64,000 bases of DNA from Pararhodobacter sp. (GCA_020832545.1 JAFIEK010000009.1:1-64000); one strand, 5' to 3'. Positions 1-10,686 are shown, counted from the stretch's first letter. Translations and numbers: made by a program. The notes: generated by a model from the letters alone, not told the origin.

Positions 1-95
1 ATTCCCCGGGCGCGCGGGGTGGTGATGACGCGTACTGGTATTGCGCCGCGGTTGGCGATCAGGTTGGTGTGGAACTTTGGCGGCGCTCCTGGGCG

Positions 96-155
96 GGGCG
101 GGGGCCGGGGGGCCGGCCCCCCGGACCCCCCGGCGTATTTCTGGCAAGATGAAAG
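96..155. repeat. Dispersed extragenic repeat, copy 1 (GC-rich hairpin plus CGTATTTCTGGCAAGATGAAAGGGC tail)
   Basis: GGGGCCGGGGGGCCGGCCCCCCGG...CCCCCCGGCGTATTTCTGGCAAGATGAAAGGGC; shares its tail with the copy near 6223-6290; lies just beyond the mccB stop. Confidence 0.6.
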
Positions 156-174
156 GGCGCGGGCCGCGTCATGG

Positions 175-1779
175 TCACATCCGGAAGACGCCGAAGCGGG
201 TCTCTTCAATGGGGGCGTTGAGCGCGGCGCGCAGCGACAGGGCGAGAACTTCGCGAGTGCGCCTGGGATCGATGATGCCGTCATCCCATAGCCGCGCCGA
301 AGCGTAGAGCGGGTGTGATTGGCGCTCGAACATCTCCAGCGTGGGGCGTTTGAACTCGGCCTCGTCGGCGGCGCTCCATTCACCGCCGCCGCGCTCGATC
401 CCGTCGCGTTTGACACTGGCCAGAACGCCCGCCGCCTGTTCGCCGCCCATGACTGAAATGCGGCTGCTGGGCCATGTCCAGAGAAAGCGCGGCTGGTAGG
501 CGCGCCCGGCCATGCCATAATTGCCCGCCCCAAAGCTGCCACCCACCAGCAAGGTTATCTTGGGCACCGAAGTGGTGGCCACCGCCGTGACCAGCTTGGC
601 CCCGTGGCGCGCGATGCCTTCGTTTTCATACCTGCGCCCGACCATGAAGCCGGTGATGTTTTGCAAAAACACCAGCGGGATACGGCGCTGACTGCACAGC
701 TCGATGAAATGTGCGCCCTTCACGGCGGCCTCGGAAAACAGCACACCGTTATTGGCCACGATCCCCACCGGGCAGCCCATGACATGGGCAAACCCGGTCA
801 CCAGCGTTTCACCGAAGCGTTGTTTGAACTCATCAAAGCGCGAACCATCAACCACCCGGGCGATCACTTCGCGGATATCATAGGGGGTGCGCAGATCGGC
901 AGGCACGGCACCGAGGATCTCATCGGGGTCATAGGCCGGGTCCTCTGAGGTTTGCCACTGCACCGTCTGCGGCTTGCCCCGGTTCAGATGGCTGACCGCG
1001 CGCCGCGCCAGCGCCAGCGCATGTGCGTCATCTTCGGCCAGATAATCGGCCACGCCGGACAGACGGGTATGCACATCGCCGCCGCCCAGTTCCTCGACAC
1101 TGACGATCTCGCCGGTCGCGGCCTTCACCAGTGGCGGCCCGGCCAGAAAGATGGTGCCTTGATTGCGCACGATGATCGTCACATCCGACATGGCGGGTAC
1201 ATAGGCCCCACCCGCCGTGCACGAGCCCATGACCACAGCGATCTGCGGAATGCCCTTCGCGCTCATCTGCGCCTGATTGTAGAAGATGCGGCCGAAATGG
1301 TCACGGTCGGGGAACACCTCATCCTGCTGAGGCAGGTTGGCGCCGCCACTATCCACCAGATAGACGCAGGGCAGATGGTTCTCGGCGGCGATTTCCTGCG
1401 CGCGCAGGTGTTTTTTCACCGTCATCGGAAAATAGGTGCCGCCCTTCACGGTGGCATCATTGCACACCACCATCACCTCCTGGCCGTGCACCAGGCCGAT
1501 TCCCGCGATCACGCCCGCGCCGGGGGCGGCACCGTCATACATGTCATGCGCCGCTGTCGCGCCGATCTCCAGAAATGGCGAGCCCGGGTCCAGCAGGTTG
1601 GCCACCCGTTCGCGCGGCGGCATCTTGCCGCGCGATAGATGCCGGGCGCGGGCCTTCTCGCCCCCACCTTCAGCGGCACGCGCGGCGGCCTCGGTGACTT
1701 GTGCAAGCGCCGCCAGATGCGCGTCGCGGTTGGCGCGGAAGGCCTCGGAGCCGGTCAGGACGCTGGAGATCAGTTTCAT
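175..1779 (-). CDS. mccB: Methylcrotonoyl-CoA carboxylase beta subunit (acyl-CoA carboxylase carboxyltransferase)
   Basis: 534 aa; full-length carboxyltransferase with [15 protein letters not shown] and [16 protein letters not shown]; neighbour of ivd. Confidence 0.9.
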   Translation of the reverse strand: MKLISSVLTGSEAFRANRDAHLAALAQVTEAAARAAEGGGEKARARHLSRGKMPPRERVANLLDPGSPFLEIGATAAHDMYDGAAPGAGVIAGIGLVHGQEVMVVCNDATVKGGTYFPMTVKKHLRAQEIAAENHLPCVYLVDSGGANLPQQDEVFPDRDHFGRIFYNQAQMSAKGIPQIAVVMGSCTAGGAYVPAMSDVTIIVRNQGTIFLAGPPLVKAATGEIVSVEELGGGDVHTRLSGVADYLAEDDAHALALARRAVSHLNRGKPQTVQWQTSEDPAYDPDEILGAVPADLRTPYDIREVIARVVDGSRFDEFKQRFGETLVTGFAHVMGCPVGIVANNGVLFSEAAVKGAHFIELCSQRRIPLVFLQNITGFMVGRRYENEGIARHGAKLVTAVATTSVPKITLLVGGSFGAGNYGMAGRAYQPRFLWTWPSSRISVMGGEQAAGVLASVKRDGIERGGGEWSAADEAEFKRPTLEMFERQSHPLYASARLWDDGIIDPRRTREVLALSLRAALNAPIEETRFGVFRM

Positions 1780-1813
1780 AGGGGTAATCCTTTTCGCAGC
1801 GGCCCCGCAGGCC

Positions 1814-2305
1814 CTAGCCTTCAGCCAGATATGAGCGCAGTGTCAGCGTCTGTTCGCCGGTCAAGCGCAGCAGGCAGCCGATATAGGCGCCCGAGGCCCC
1901 GGTGCCGCCCCACCATTGCAGTTCTTCGTAGCGGCAGGTGGCATCGCGAAAGGCGATCCAGGCGCGCTGCATGTCGCGCAGCGCGTCCATGTCCGAGGGG
2001 CGTGGCGGCAGGCCTTCGATCGGCGCCTCGGCGTCGATCTCTTGTGCGCGCGCGCGCAACTCGCCATAGGCCGCGTTCAGTTGCCCGTCCCAGTATTCGC
2101 GCTCGGCATCCTGGCAACCTGCCATGCCCGGGGTGGAATAGCCGCCCACGGTCTCTTCCATACAGGCATTCGCGGCCACGCCCACGCAATCGCGCCAGCC
2201 CCCTTGTTCAAGGCAAGTCTCCACCGCCTGCGGCGAAAACTTCAGGCCCTCGGCTGCCGCCGGAAAAGCGAATGCCACAAGCCCCAATGCCAACAAAACG
2301 CGCAT
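1814..2305 (-). CDS. LprI-family (DUF1311-like) secreted protein
   Basis: 163 aa with signal peptide; Cys-containing [17 protein letters not shown]...[15 protein letters not shown] pattern. Confidence 0.7.
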   Translation of the reverse strand: MRVLLALGLVAFAFPAAAEGLKFSPQAVETCLEQGGWRDCVGVAANACMEETVGGYSTPGMAGCQDAEREYWDGQLNAAYGELRARAQEIDAEAPIEGLPPRPSDMDALRDMQRAWIAFRDATCRYEELQWWGGTGASGAYIGCLLRLTGEQTLTLRSYLAEG

Positions 2306-2309
2306 CCGG

Positions 2310-3473
2310 TCACCCCATCGCCGCCATCAGCTCGCGCCCCACCAGCATACGCCGGATCTCGCTGGTGCCCGCGCCGATTTCCATCAGCTTGGCATCGCGG
2401 AACAGGCGGCTGACGGGGCTGTCATTCATGAAACCCGCCCCGCCCATCGCCTGCACCGCCTGATGCGCCTGTTTCATCGCCTCTTCCGAGGCATAGAGCA
2501 CGCAGGCGGCGGCATCCTGACGTGTCACCGTCCCGCGGTCGCAGGCGCGCGCAACCTCATAGATATAGGCGCGCGCGGAATTCATGGCCGTGTACATATC
2601 GGCGATCTTGCCCTGCATCAGCTGGAAACTGCCAATCGGCTGGCCGAACTGCTTGCGCTCGACCATGTAGGGCATCACCTCATCCAGACAGGCGGCCATG
2701 ATGCCGGTGCCGATGCCCGACAACACCACACGCTCATAATCAAGGCCGGACATCAGCACGCGCACCCCGCGCCCCTCTTCGCCCAGCACATTCTCGAACG
2801 GTACCTCGACATCCTGAAACACCAGCTCAGCTGTGTTGGAGCCGCGCATCCCCAGCTTGTCGAAATGCGGCGAGGTGGAGAAACCGGCCATGCTTTTCTC
2901 AATCAGAAAAGCCGTGATGCCCTTTGAGCCCGCATCCGGGTCGGTCTTGGCATAGACCACCAGAACATCGGCGTCCGGCCCATTGGTGATCCAGTATTTG
3001 GTACCGTTGAGCACATAACGGTCATTCTTCTTCTCGGCACGTAGCTTCATGCCGACCACATCAGACCCTGCCCCCGCCTCTGACATGGCCAGAGCGCCGA
3101 CATGCTCGCCGGACACCAGCTTTGGCAGATACTGCTCTTTCTGCGCCGGATTGCCATTGAGCCGGATCTGGTTGACGCAGAGGTTGGAATGCGCGCCGTA
3201 GGACAGACTGACCGAGGCCGAAGCACGCGCGATTTCTTCAACCGCAATGGTATGCGCCAGATAGCCCATGGCGGTGCCGCCGAATTCTTCCTCAACGGTC
3301 ATGCCCAGAAGGCCCAGATCACCCATTTCGCGCCACAGCTCGGGCGGAAAGTTGTTTGTGCGGTCAATCTCGGCGGCCAAGGGTTTGACCCGCTCTTGCG
3401 CCCAGCGGTGCACCATGTCGCGCAGCGCGTTGATATCTTCACCCAGATCGAAACGCATGGAAGCGGTGAACAT
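2310..3473 (-). CDS. ivd: Isovaleryl-CoA dehydrogenase
   Basis: 387 aa acyl-CoA dehydrogenase with [21 protein letters not shown] and [10 protein letters not shown]; adjacent to mccB. Confidence 0.88.
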   Translation of the reverse strand: MFTASMRFDLGEDINALRDMVHRWAQERVKPLAAEIDRTNNFPPELWREMGDLGLLGMTVEEEFGGTAMGYLAHTIAVEEIARASASVSLSYGAHSNLCVNQIRLNGNPAQKEQYLPKLVSGEHVGALAMSEAGAGSDVVGMKLRAEKKNDRYVLNGTKYWITNGPDADVLVVYAKTDPDAGSKGITAFLIEKSMAGFSTSPHFDKLGMRGSNTAELVFQDVEVPFENVLGEEGRGVRVLMSGLDYERVVLSGIGTGIMAACLDEVMPYMVERKQFGQPIGSFQLMQGKIADMYTAMNSARAYIYEVARACDRGTVTRQDAAACVLYASEEAMKQAHQAVQAMGGAGFMNDSPVSRLFRDAKLMEIGAGTSEIRRMLVGRELMAAMG

Positions 3474-3484
3474 CGGGCCCTCCT

Positions 3485-3518
3485 CCGGTAATTGAACACC
3501 CGTTCAAATAGCTACCGG
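3485..3518. promoter_or_regulatory. Candidate operator upstream of ivd (TTGAAC-ACCC-GTTCAA inside CCGGTA...TACCGG)
   Basis: Perfect inverted repeat 3492-3507; outer inverted repeat CCGGTA 3485-3490 / TACCGG 3513-3518; -35-like TTGACG on minus strand at 3532-3537. Confidence 0.5.
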
Positions 3519-3559
3519 CGTAGCTGAGTCGCGTCAAATGAAAAACGCACAGACGCTCA

Positions 3560-4924
3560 TCAACCGCGCGGGCTGACGTCCAGCCAGATACCGTCGCGCG
3601 CGCGCACGGTCAGAAAGGCCACCGGCACCGGTTCCTGCCCCGCCACCGGTGCGAAGGTGAAGCGTTGCGCCAGCATGGCCAGCAAGAGCGGCCCTTCGAT
3701 CATGGCGAACCCCGCCCCTGAGCAGGCGCGCGGGCCCGATGAGAACGGAATGAACCCGTCACGTGCCGCCGCCTTGCCCTCAGGCGTTTGCCAGCGGGCG
3801 GGGCAAAAGGCGTCAGGGTCGGACCACAGGTTTTCATGCCGCCCCAGATGCCAGGGGCTGACCACAATCTGCGCGCCGGGTTTCACATCGCGCTTGCGAA
3901 AACACTCGGGCCGGGCTGCCTGACGCACCAGCATCGGCAGGGGCGGATAGAGCCTGAGCGCCTCGCGGAACACATCTCGCGCCAACCGCAAGCGACTGAC
4001 CGCGCCGAATTGGGGGCTGTCACCCAGCACCACATTTGCTTCGGCCGCCAGCCGCGCCTGCAACTCCGGGTCCAGTGCGATCAGATAGAGCGTCCAGGCC
4101 AGAGCCGAGGCGCTGGTTTCATGCCCGGCCAGAAAAAAGGTGGCGACCTGATCAACCATCTCGCCGGTGTTGAACCGCTCGCCGGTCTGCGGATCGGCGG
4201 TGGTCATGATCTTGGTGGCCAGATCATCAGGCGCGGTGCCGGCGCCGATCTCGGCAGCGCGGCGCTCGGTCATGGTGGTGATCAGCGCACGGATGCGGCG
4301 GGCGTGTTTCAGCGTAGACCGGCGGTGGAACCGGGGAAACCAGCGCGGCAAGGGCAGGAACCCGGCGAGGTTCAGCAGGGGTTGCGTGCCCTGATGGGCA
4401 CGGAACGCATGAAAGACGGCGCTGGCCTCGCCATCGCCGATCGGCACTGAAAAGAGCGCGCGAAAGATCACATCGGCGGCGGCATGGCTCATCCGTTCTT
4501 CCACCTCGACGCGCCCGCCCTCCCCCAGCCGCGTGACGGCGGCACGGGCTGCGGCCAGCATGGCAGGAAAACTGTCACGCAAGCGCCCGCCCTCGAACGC
4601 CGGGTCGATGATGCGGCGCTGGCGCTCCCAATCGGCGCCGTTGCTGACAAAGAGCGAATTGCCCATTACCGGCTCCAGCCCGGCGCGCATGCGTTCAGAT
4701 TTGGGGAAATCCTGCGGGCGCTCATTCAGCACCAGCTTCCAAAGGGGCGGTTCATTGACCAGATAAGAGGTAAAGAACGGCGTGCGGAACTCTGCCATCT
4801 TGGCGCGGTATAGGCGTGCCGGATGGGCCGAGAGAATGTCTTGCCGGAAAAGCTTGATATACCCCCAGACCGACACCTTTTCGGCGCGCGCGGTTGGCTT
4901 TGGCGGCAAGATGCGCCCGCTCAT
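3560..4924 (-). CDS. Cytochrome P450
   Basis: 454 aa; I-helix AGHETSASALAWTLYL, ExxR (EALR), heme motif FSSGPRACSGAGFA. Confidence 0.92.
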   Translation of the reverse strand: MSGRILPPKPTARAEKVSVWGYIKLFRQDILSAHPARLYRAKMAEFRTPFFTSYLVNEPPLWKLVLNERPQDFPKSERMRAGLEPVMGNSLFVSNGADWERQRRIIDPAFEGGRLRDSFPAMLAAARAAVTRLGEGGRVEVEERMSHAAADVIFRALFSVPIGDGEASAVFHAFRAHQGTQPLLNLAGFLPLPRWFPRFHRRSTLKHARRIRALITTMTERRAAEIGAGTAPDDLATKIMTTADPQTGERFNTGEMVDQVATFFLAGHETSASALAWTLYLIALDPELQARLAAEANVVLGDSPQFGAVSRLRLARDVFREALRLYPPLPMLVRQAARPECFRKRDVKPGAQIVVSPWHLGRHENLWSDPDAFCPARWQTPEGKAAARDGFIPFSSGPRACSGAGFAMIEGPLLLAMLAQRFTFAPVAGQEPVPVAFLTVRARDGIWLDVSPRG

Positions 4925-6138
4925 GGCGCGCTGACCGAGGTATGGGGCGACAGCGGGCGGACATCGCGGCTGGGCGAGGGCTTACGCGCGGCAAAACGGG
5001 TGCCAAGGGTGCGCGGGCCCGCAGTGATCTGGAAATAGTCATAATCGAGCGGGTTGTCGAAGGCTGACAGATACTGAACATGCAACTGGAAGAACCGCCA
5101 ACGCAGCCGCGCCAGTGTTTCAGGTTTCAGGCTCTTGCTGAACGCAGCCGAGATGACCAGCGGCCAGCGCTTGCCCGGTGGCGCCACCCCCGTGACCGCC
5201 ACAGCATCCGACAGGCCGAAACACGCGCCATCGCCCGGTGCCGACACATCGAGCCAGAACAGGTCATCGCGCGTGGCCAGATACCGCAGATCAGCGCGCA
5301 GGCGATGGGCTTTGGGCAGGAAGCTCTGCATCGGGATCGCCTGACCCAGCGTCAGAAGCGCCAGCGGCGGCGCGTCCGGCGCAAGACCGGCCCGCAGTAC
5401 ATCCGCCGTCACCGACACCGACAGCGCCGCGCCCGAGGAATGGCCGACGATCAGCACTTCATCCCAGTCCTCGGTCAGGGCGGTGCGCACGCTGGCGGTG
5501 AAGGCGGCGATCCGGTCTTCCAACTCTGGCGGGTTGGCACCGTAATGGCGCGCGGTATGGGCAAAATCATAGAGCAGATAATAGGCGTAAAGCCGACTGT
5601 CGAAGCGTTGTGCCACGCTTAGAAACGCATAGCCCACCGCCAGCCCCGCAAGAAATGCCAGCACCCCGCTGCCTGTCAGCCATGCCACCAGCCAGCCTGC
5701 GCCCCAGCCCAGCAAGACTGCCAGAAGCGCCTGCACCACCAGCATCGATACCGGATAAAGGCCCGACAACATCGGCCCCGGCCTGAGCCGGATCATCGCC
5801 ACCAGCGCGCCGGTTCTGCCAAATACCCACAAAGTGCGCAGCATCAGCCAATAGGCCGCAAGCACACTGCTGCGCATGCTCTCCTGTACCAGATCCGCCC
5901 ACACCAGCACCGTTACCTGCGCATGTGTTTGCGCATCATTGATCCGGGTGTCGACGCACCAGCCATACCCCGCCTCACCTGAGAGCGGCGCAAGCGAGAG
6001 CGTATAGCCCGAGATATCGGCCTGCTTCATGCCCTCACTGCGATAAAGCTCGCGGTAGCGGCGTGGCGGAAACGGGTCAAAGCCGGGGACATAGAACACC
6101 CGCCGCCGCCGTACCTGCCCTGCCTGTTCCGATGTCAT
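4921..6138 (-). CDS. Membrane-associated alpha/beta-hydrolase-like protein
   Basis: 405 aa; hydrophobic segments and nucleophile elbow VGHSSGAA; overlaps P450 start by ATGA. Confidence 0.6.
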   Translation of the reverse strand: MTSEQAGQVRRRRVFYVPGFDPFPPRRYRELYRSEGMKQADISGYTLSLAPLSGEAGYGWCVDTRINDAQTHAQVTVLVWADLVQESMRSSVLAAYWLMLRTLWVFGRTGALVAMIRLRPGPMLSGLYPVSMLVVQALLAVLLGWGAGWLVAWLTGSGVLAFLAGLAVGYAFLSVAQRFDSRLYAYYLLYDFAHTARHYGANPPELEDRIAAFTASVRTALTEDWDEVLIVGHSSGAALSVSVTADVLRAGLAPDAPPLALLTLGQAIPMQSFLPKAHRLRADLRYLATRDDLFWLDVSAPGDGACFGLSDAVAVTGVAPPGKRWPLVISAAFSKSLKPETLARLRWRFFQLHVQYLSAFDNPLDYDYFQITAGPRTLGTRFAARKPSPSRDVRPLSPHTSVSAP

Positions 6139-6222
6139 CGCCTGTCATCCATGTTTGCCATGAGCTTAAGGCGGATGCTGGCGCAAGTGAACACCCCGCG
6201 ATCTGGCACTGGCGACGAAGAA

Positions 6223-6290
6223 GGGGGCTTTGCCCCCTCTGGCCTGTGGCCATTCACCCCCAGCGTATTTTCGGCAAGATGACAGGGCAG
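6223..6290. repeat. Dispersed extragenic repeat, copy 2
   Basis: GGGGGCTTTGCCCCCTCTGGCCTGTGGCCATTCACCCCCAGCGTATTTTCGGCAAGATGACAGGGC; downstream of ccdA stop. Confidence 0.7.
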
Positions 6291-6298
6291 CCGCCCGC

Positions 6299-7051
6299 TT
6301 AACCCAGACGCTCGAATATCGGGAAGGCTTCCAGCAGCCAGAACGAGAAGGTGGCCATGGCACCGGTGATCAGCGCCAGCCCCACGAGTACCAGAAGCAC
6401 GCCCATGGCCTTTTCGATCACGCCCAGCCATGGCCGCATCCGTTTCATCAGCGCCATCGAGCGGGTGATGAACATCGCCGCCAGAATGAAGGGCAAGCCC
6501 AGCCCCAGCGCATAGACCGCCATCAGCCCTGTGCCGCGTGCGACGGTGTCCTCGGTCGCGGCGAGTGTGATGATCATCCCCAGGATCGGGCCGATGCACG
6601 GTGTCCAGCCAAAGGCAAAGGCCAGCCCCAGCACATAGGCCCCGAAAGCCGAGCCGCCCTTGTCGCCCGCATCGATCCGCGCCTCGCGCATCAGGAGGGG
6701 AATGCGAAACAGACCCAGGAAATGCAGACCAAAGACGATCACCACCACCCCGGCGATCTGGGCGAACAACTCGCGGTATTCAAGAAACAGCCGCCCGAGG
6801 CTGGAGGCCGTGAAGCCGAGAAACAGGAAGACCGTGCTCAGCCCCATGACAAAGAACACCGCAGGCAGCGTGGCGCTGCGCGTGCCCTGCCCTTCCGTGG
6901 TCAGTTCGCGCATGGAAATGCCGGACATATAGGCCAGATAGGGCGGCACGATCGGCAGCACACAGGGGCTGAGAAACGACAGCACGCCTGCCAGCAGCGC
7001 CACACTGAGCGCAGGCATCAGTGCTGCATCAAAAAGATCTATCCCGAACAT
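6299..7051 (-). CDS. ccdA: Cytochrome c biogenesis protein CcdA
   Basis: 250 aa multi-TM protein; LAGVLSFLSPCVLPIVPPYLAYMSG and FALGWTPCIGPIL-like motif. Confidence 0.9.
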   Translation of the reverse strand: MFGIDLFDAALMPALSVALLAGVLSFLSPCVLPIVPPYLAYMSGISMRELTTEGQGTRSATLPAVFFVMGLSTVFLFLGFTASSLGRLFLEYRELFAQIAGVVVIVFGLHFLGLFRIPLLMREARIDAGDKGGSAFGAYVLGLAFAFGWTPCIGPILGMIITLAATEDTVARGTGLMAVYALGLGLPFILAAMFITRSMALMKRMRPWLGVIEKAMGVLLVLVGLALITGAMATFSFWLLEAFPIFERLG

Positions 7052-7171
7052 GCCTGCGCTCCGACTGTTTCTATCCTGTTAGTCGCAAAGGGAGCAAAGG
7101 TCACGCGGGCGCATTGTCACAACCACGAGACCGCTGGCATATCCGGGCGGGCGCAGGGAGCTGAGAGTGAC

Positions 7172-7195
7172 AAGGCCCCGCCGAAGCGGGGCCTT
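7172..7195 (-). terminator. Hairpin downstream of rne
   Basis: AAGGCCCCGC-TTCG-GCGGGGCCTT on minus strand; no clear U-tract. Confidence 0.55.
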
Positions 7196-7208
7196 GAGAG
7201 TGACGACC

Positions 7209-10200
7209 TCAGCGTGCCGACGACCACCAGCCGCGCCGACGGGGTTTGTCAGATGCGGGTTCGGGCGCGGTTTCGGGCACGGCTTCTGTGGCAGCGTCGT
7301 CGGGCGCGTCAGTGCCGCCCGTGGATTCAGCAGGTTCGGGGTTGGGCTGAACCGCCGGCTCGGCCTCTGTGGCCACCTCGGCCACCGGCTCTGCGGGTGC
7401 CTCTGCCGGGGCCGGGGTCTCAGCCTCGGCGGCAGGCGGCGCTGCTACGGTTTCTACAGCCGCCGATTCCACAGAGGTCGCTGCAAGTGCCGGTTCCGGG
7501 GCCATGGCTTGTATCACCGCGTCTGCGGCGATCTCGGCGGCAGGTTCGGGCACGGCGTCCGAAACGGGCTCTGGCTCAGCGACAGGCTCGGCTTCAGCAA
7601 CAGGAGCGTCCGCGACAGGTGTTTCGGCACCCGGGGCTTCAGCAACGGGCGCCTTGCGGGTGCGCCGACGTTTGGGCGCGGGCTTGGCAGCCTCCTCGGC
7701 TGCGGGCGCGCTCTCAGTGGCTGGCGCAGCCTCGGTGGCTGGCGCGACTGCTGCTGCCTCGGCGGTGTCTGCGGCCTTGACGGGCTTGCGGCGGGTCCGG
7801 CGCTTGCGCACGGGCTTGGCCTCATCGTCGGTCGTTTCAGCCGAAGCCTCTGCGGTCGCGCCAGCGGCCGCCTCGGGCACCGCAGCCGCGTCAGGCGTTT
7901 CAACCTCAGCCGCCTTGCCCTGATCTGTGACCTGATCTGCGGCGTGATCTGTGGCCTGATCGTCAGCCTCCGCGTCTGATCCGGGGCCACCCTCGGCCCC
8001 GCCACGACGCCGACGCCGACGGCGACGGCGCTTGCGCCCGCCACCCTCACCATCGCTATCGCTCGATCCGGTATCGCCGCTCTCACCAATGACCCTTGCC
8101 TCTGCGGCAACTTCGGCCACAACCTCAGCCTCGGCCTCTTCCTGATTTTCCGCATCGAACATCGCGTCGTCGATATCAGACATGGTCTGCGCATCGAACG
8201 AAATCACGGCCGCAGGTGGCGGTGCGACGATCCGGGTCGCCGTCTTGAACTTTTCAATCGAATAGTCAGGGCTGATCAGCGTGGGATCCGCCTCGATCCG
8301 GATGGCCATACCATACCGCAGCTCAATCTGTGCCAGATGCTCGCGCTTGGCATTGAACAGGTAGTTCACAATCCCCACGGGCGCCTTGAGCAACACCTCG
8401 CGGGTACGGTTGCGCGTGCCCTCTTCTTCCAAAGCGCGCAGAATGGCCAGCGCGATGGAATTGTCCGAACGGATCAACCCGGTGCCGTGGCAATGCGGGC
8501 AGGGTTGGGTGGTGGCCTCCAGCATACCGGGGCGCAGACGCTGGCGCGACATCTCCAACAGGCCAAAGCCCGAAATGCGGCCGATCTGGATGCGGGCACG
8601 GTCGTTTTTCAGCTTTTCCTTCAGCCGTTTCTCAACGGCGGCGTTGTTCTTGCGCTCTTCCATGTCGATGAAATCGATCACGATCAGCCCGGCAAGATCA
8701 CGCAACCGCAACTGGCGTGCAATCTCTTCCGCCGCCTCAAGGTTGGTCTTGAGCGCGGTATCCTCGATCGATCCCTCGCGGGTGGATTTGCCCGAGTTGA
8801 TGTCGATCGCCACCAGCGCCTCGGTGATACCGATCACGATATAACCACCTGATTTCAGTTGCACCGTGGGGTTGAACATGGCCCCCAGATAGCTTTCCAC
8901 CTGAAAGCGCGCGAAAAGCGGCAGCTGGTCGGTGTATTGCTTCACGTTGCGGGCATGGGACGGCATGATCATTTTCATGAAGTCCTTGGCCACACGGTAG
9001 CCACCCTCGCCTTCGACCAGAACCTCATCAATCTCGCGCGAATAGAGATCGCGGATCGAGCGTTTGATCAGATTGCCCTCTTCATAGATCGGCGCAGGCG
9101 CGATGGATTTCAGGGTCAGTTCGCGGATCTGCTCCCACAGACGCGAGAGATATTCATAGTCGCGCCGGATCTCTGCCTTGGTGCGGTTGGCACCGGCAGT
9201 GCGGATGATCAGGCCAGCACCCTCGGGCACCACGATCTCCTGCGCGATTTCCTTGAGCTTCTTGCGGTCAGCGGCCACGGTGATCTTGCGGCTGATGCCA
9301 CCACCGCGCGCAGTGTTGGGCATGAGCACGCAGTAGCGACCGGCCAGCGACAGATAGGTGGTCAGCGCCGCGCCCTTGTTGCCGCGCTCTTCCTTGACCA
9401 CCTGCACCAGCAGGATCTGGCGAACTTTGACCACTTCCTGAATCTTGTAGCGGCGGGTACGAGGACGGCGCGCGGGGCGCAACTCGTCCGAGACATCCTC
9501 ATCGGCGATGGATTCGATCTGGTCATCCAACTCGGCCGCATGGTCGGCGGCGCGGTAAGGCTCGGCCTCGTCGGACTCGTCGCCATTTTGCGATGCGCCG
9601 TTTTGCGCATCATCGCTGCTATTGTCGCCAGTTGCATCAGACTTGGCCGCGCCACGCCCGCGTCCGCGCCGACGCCCGCGCGGGGCGGGCGCGGTTTCTT
9701 TGGTTTCAGCAGTTTCAACACTGCCGTTATCCTCGCCCAGATCGACGATATCCATACCGCCGATCTCACGGGTGGTGACGGCATCAGGGCTGTCAACCGG
9801 CGCGGCGATCGAGATGGGAGGGGTGTTTGACCCCGAGGTCTCGGGGGCTTCGCTGGCCCCGGCCTGTCCGATATCGTCTGGCTGCGTAGCATTGCCAGAC
9901 TGCGCGGCGTTCTCAGCCTGCGCAGTATCGTCGGCCTGCGTGGTGTCCTTACCGCTGTCGGCACCGTCTTTGCGGGTATCGCCGCGCCCGCGACCGCGCC
10001 GTCCGCCACCGCGCCCTGAATCTTCTTCCTGGGCCTGGGCAAAGACGCGCTCTTCTTCCAGCAGCGCTTTGCGATCGGCGACCGGGATCTGATAGTAATC
10101 AGGATGGATTTCGGCAAAAGCCAGAAAACCGTGCCGGTTTCCGCCATAATCGACAAACGCCGCCTGCAGCGAGGGTTCGACCCGCGTTACCTTGGCGAGG

Positions 10201-10328
10201 TAGATATTGCCCGCAAGCTGGCGCTTGTGGATGGTCTCGAAATCGAACTCCTCGACCTTGTTTCCGTCGACCACAACAACACGCGTTTCCTCTGCGTGGG
10301 TGGCATCAATAAGTAGTTTCTTTCCCAT
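7209..10328 (-). CDS. rne: Ribonuclease E/G family, RNase E
   Basis: 1039 aa; MGKKLLIDATHAEETRVVVVDGNKVEEFDFE, S1 region, CPHCHGTG zinc link, low-complexity Arg/Ala/Glu/Pro-rich C-terminus. Confidence 0.93.
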   Translation of the reverse strand: MGKKLLIDATHAEETRVVVVDGNKVEEFDFETIHKRQLAGNIYLAKVTRVEPSLQAAFVDYGGNRHGFLAFAEIHPDYYQIPVADRKALLEEERVFAQAQEEDSGRGGGRRGRGRGDTRKDGADSGKDTTQADDTAQAENAAQSGNATQPDDIGQAGASEAPETSGSNTPPISIAAPVDSPDAVTTREIGGMDIVDLGEDNGSVETAETKETAPAPRGRRRGRGRGAAKSDATGDNSSDDAQNGASQNGDESDEAEPYRAADHAAELDDQIESIADEDVSDELRPARRPRTRRYKIQEVVKVRQILLVQVVKEERGNKGAALTTYLSLAGRYCVLMPNTARGGGISRKITVAADRKKLKEIAQEIVVPEGAGLIIRTAGANRTKAEIRRDYEYLSRLWEQIRELTLKSIAPAPIYEEGNLIKRSIRDLYSREIDEVLVEGEGGYRVAKDFMKMIMPSHARNVKQYTDQLPLFARFQVESYLGAMFNPTVQLKSGGYIVIGITEALVAIDINSGKSTREGSIEDTALKTNLEAAEEIARQLRLRDLAGLIVIDFIDMEERKNNAAVEKRLKEKLKNDRARIQIGRISGFGLLEMSRQRLRPGMLEATTQPCPHCHGTGLIRSDNSIALAILRALEEEGTRNRTREVLLKAPVGIVNYLFNAKREHLAQIELRYGMAIRIEADPTLISPDYSIEKFKTATRIVAPPPAAVISFDAQTMSDIDDAMFDAENQEEAEAEVVAEVAAEARVIGESGDTGSSDSDGEGGGRKRRRRRRRRRGGAEGGPGSDAEADDQATDHAADQVTDQGKAAEVETPDAAAVPEAAAGATAEASAETTDDEAKPVRKRRTRRKPVKAADTAEAAAVAPATEAAPATESAPAAEEAAKPAPKRRRTRKAPVAEAPGAETPVADAPVAEAEPVAEPEPVSDAVPEPAAEIAADAVIQAMAPEPALAATSVESAAVETVAAPPAAEAETPAPAEAPAEPVAEVATEAEPAVQPNPEPAESTGGTDAPDDAATEAVPETAPEPASDKPRRRGWWSSAR

Positions 10329-10686
10329 AATGTCTCGCTAAACCCGCAGGGCGGCCGCAGCCGGGCCGAGGGCCCGGGCGGTCGCATGGCAGGATATATG
10401 TTGATTGCTTGGCCAAGGCGCGCGTCCGACAGGCCGGGGCGCAGCCGTGCCCCGGTCAGCGCCCGCAAGGGCGCCGTTGTTTCATGTCGATGTGATGCGC
10501 AGCCTGGCATCGCGGTTGTTGCTCCGATGCCCGGGGGCACCCGTTCCAGGCCTGGCTGGCCCAAGGGCTGTCACCAGGCTATTTTAAATGGCCCGAAGCC
10601 GGGCCTATCCCGCCCGGCACCCGGCCTAAGGGGGTGTGGGCTGTGAATTCTTCGCGGCGCGCACAAGGGCGGCAACCGTCCTGCAA

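Noticed and set aside
6230-7780. 516-aa plus-strand ORF antisense to ccdA and the rne 3' end
   Set aside because: Low-complexity antisense translation of two recognised genes; also crosses the intergenic repeat.
7281-8040. Possible tandem-repeat or phase-variable locus in the 3' half of rne
   Set aside because: Explained by the Ala/Glu/Pro/Val-rich low-complexity C-terminus typical of RNase E; no exact tandem units.
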